Origin: an uncultured Planctomycetaceae bacterium
GTDB taxonomy: Bacteria; Planctomycetota; Planctomycetia; Planctomycetales; Planctomycetaceae
Direction of reading: 5' to 3'
NCBI GenBank assembly: GCA_903921605.1
Contig: CAIXQV010000413.1
Span: forward strand, 1 to 13,927
Length of the DNA stretch: 13,927 nucleotides
The position numbers were made by a program, and so were the translations under genes. The notes under the pieces were generated by a model. It was not told the origin of the DNA, did not search any database, and worked only from the letters and a program-made list of their open reading frames with translations. This document shows positions 13,910 to 13,927 of this stretch, in pieces. Positions within the stretch are counted from its first letter, which is position 1; each line of letters starts with the position of its first letter.

Positions 13910-13927
13910 CAGCAGTTACTCAGCTTC

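Overview
The window reads as a chromosomal piece of a flagellated Gram-negative bacterium, most likely a planctomycete (Planctomycetota). This assignment is an inference. It rests on a small membrane protein with the N-terminal NPYAAP motif common in that phylum, on divergent long forms of FliG, FliH and a MotE/YlxF-like protein, on moderate GC, and on short intergenic tandem repeats of the kind I associate with planctomycete-type genomes.

Positions 10296 down to 91 (minus strand) hold one compact flagellar operon of twelve genes, in the order flgB-flgC-fliE-fliF-fliG-fliH-fliI-fliJ-(motE/ylxF-like)-fliQ-fliR-flhB. It encodes the proximal rod (FlgB, FlgC), the rod adaptor (FliE), the MS ring (FliF), one switch protein (FliG), the export ATPase with its regulator and stalk (FliI, FliH, FliJ), a membrane-anchored coiled-coil protein, and part of the export gate (FliQ, FliR, FlhB). 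Most of the later junctions are tight: FliJ and the MotE-like gene overlap by four bases, fliQ and fliR by one, fliR and flhB touch, and flgC and fliE overlap by one. The order follows the Bacillus fla/che operon, but everything between ylxF and fliQ (fliK, flgD, flgE, fliL, fliM, fliN/Y, fliO, fliP) is absent. Those proteins, including FliP, which the gate requires, must be encoded elsewhere.

The 429-base divergent gap (10297-10725) contains a near-perfect sigma-54 (-24/-12) promoter pointing into flgB. Upstream of it is a 7+7 inverted repeat at a distance that would suit an enhancer-binding activator. The leader carries a 13-base palindrome whose core decamer recurs upstream of the promoter. 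The whole flagellar operon is therefore probably RpoN-dependent.

On the plus strand follow murQ (10726-11640), an N-acetylmuramate-6-phosphate etherase for cell-wall sugar recycling, and a two-domain sugar ABC importer ATPase of the RbsA/MglA type (11774-13243). No permease or binding protein follows the ATPase within the window. The right end (13349-13909, minus) is a small four-helix membrane protein of unknown function.

Short tandem repeats occupy three gaps: a 15-base unit after flhB (1-75), two abutting heptamer arrays between fliI and fliJ (3879-3937), and a 10-base unit element after the ABC gene (13268-13298). No tRNA, rRNA, CRISPR array, transposase or clear rho-independent terminator was seen. 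No obviously new defence or mobile system is present. The most interesting items are the sigma-54 control region, the long His/Asp-rich coiled-coil MotE-like protein, and the repeats.
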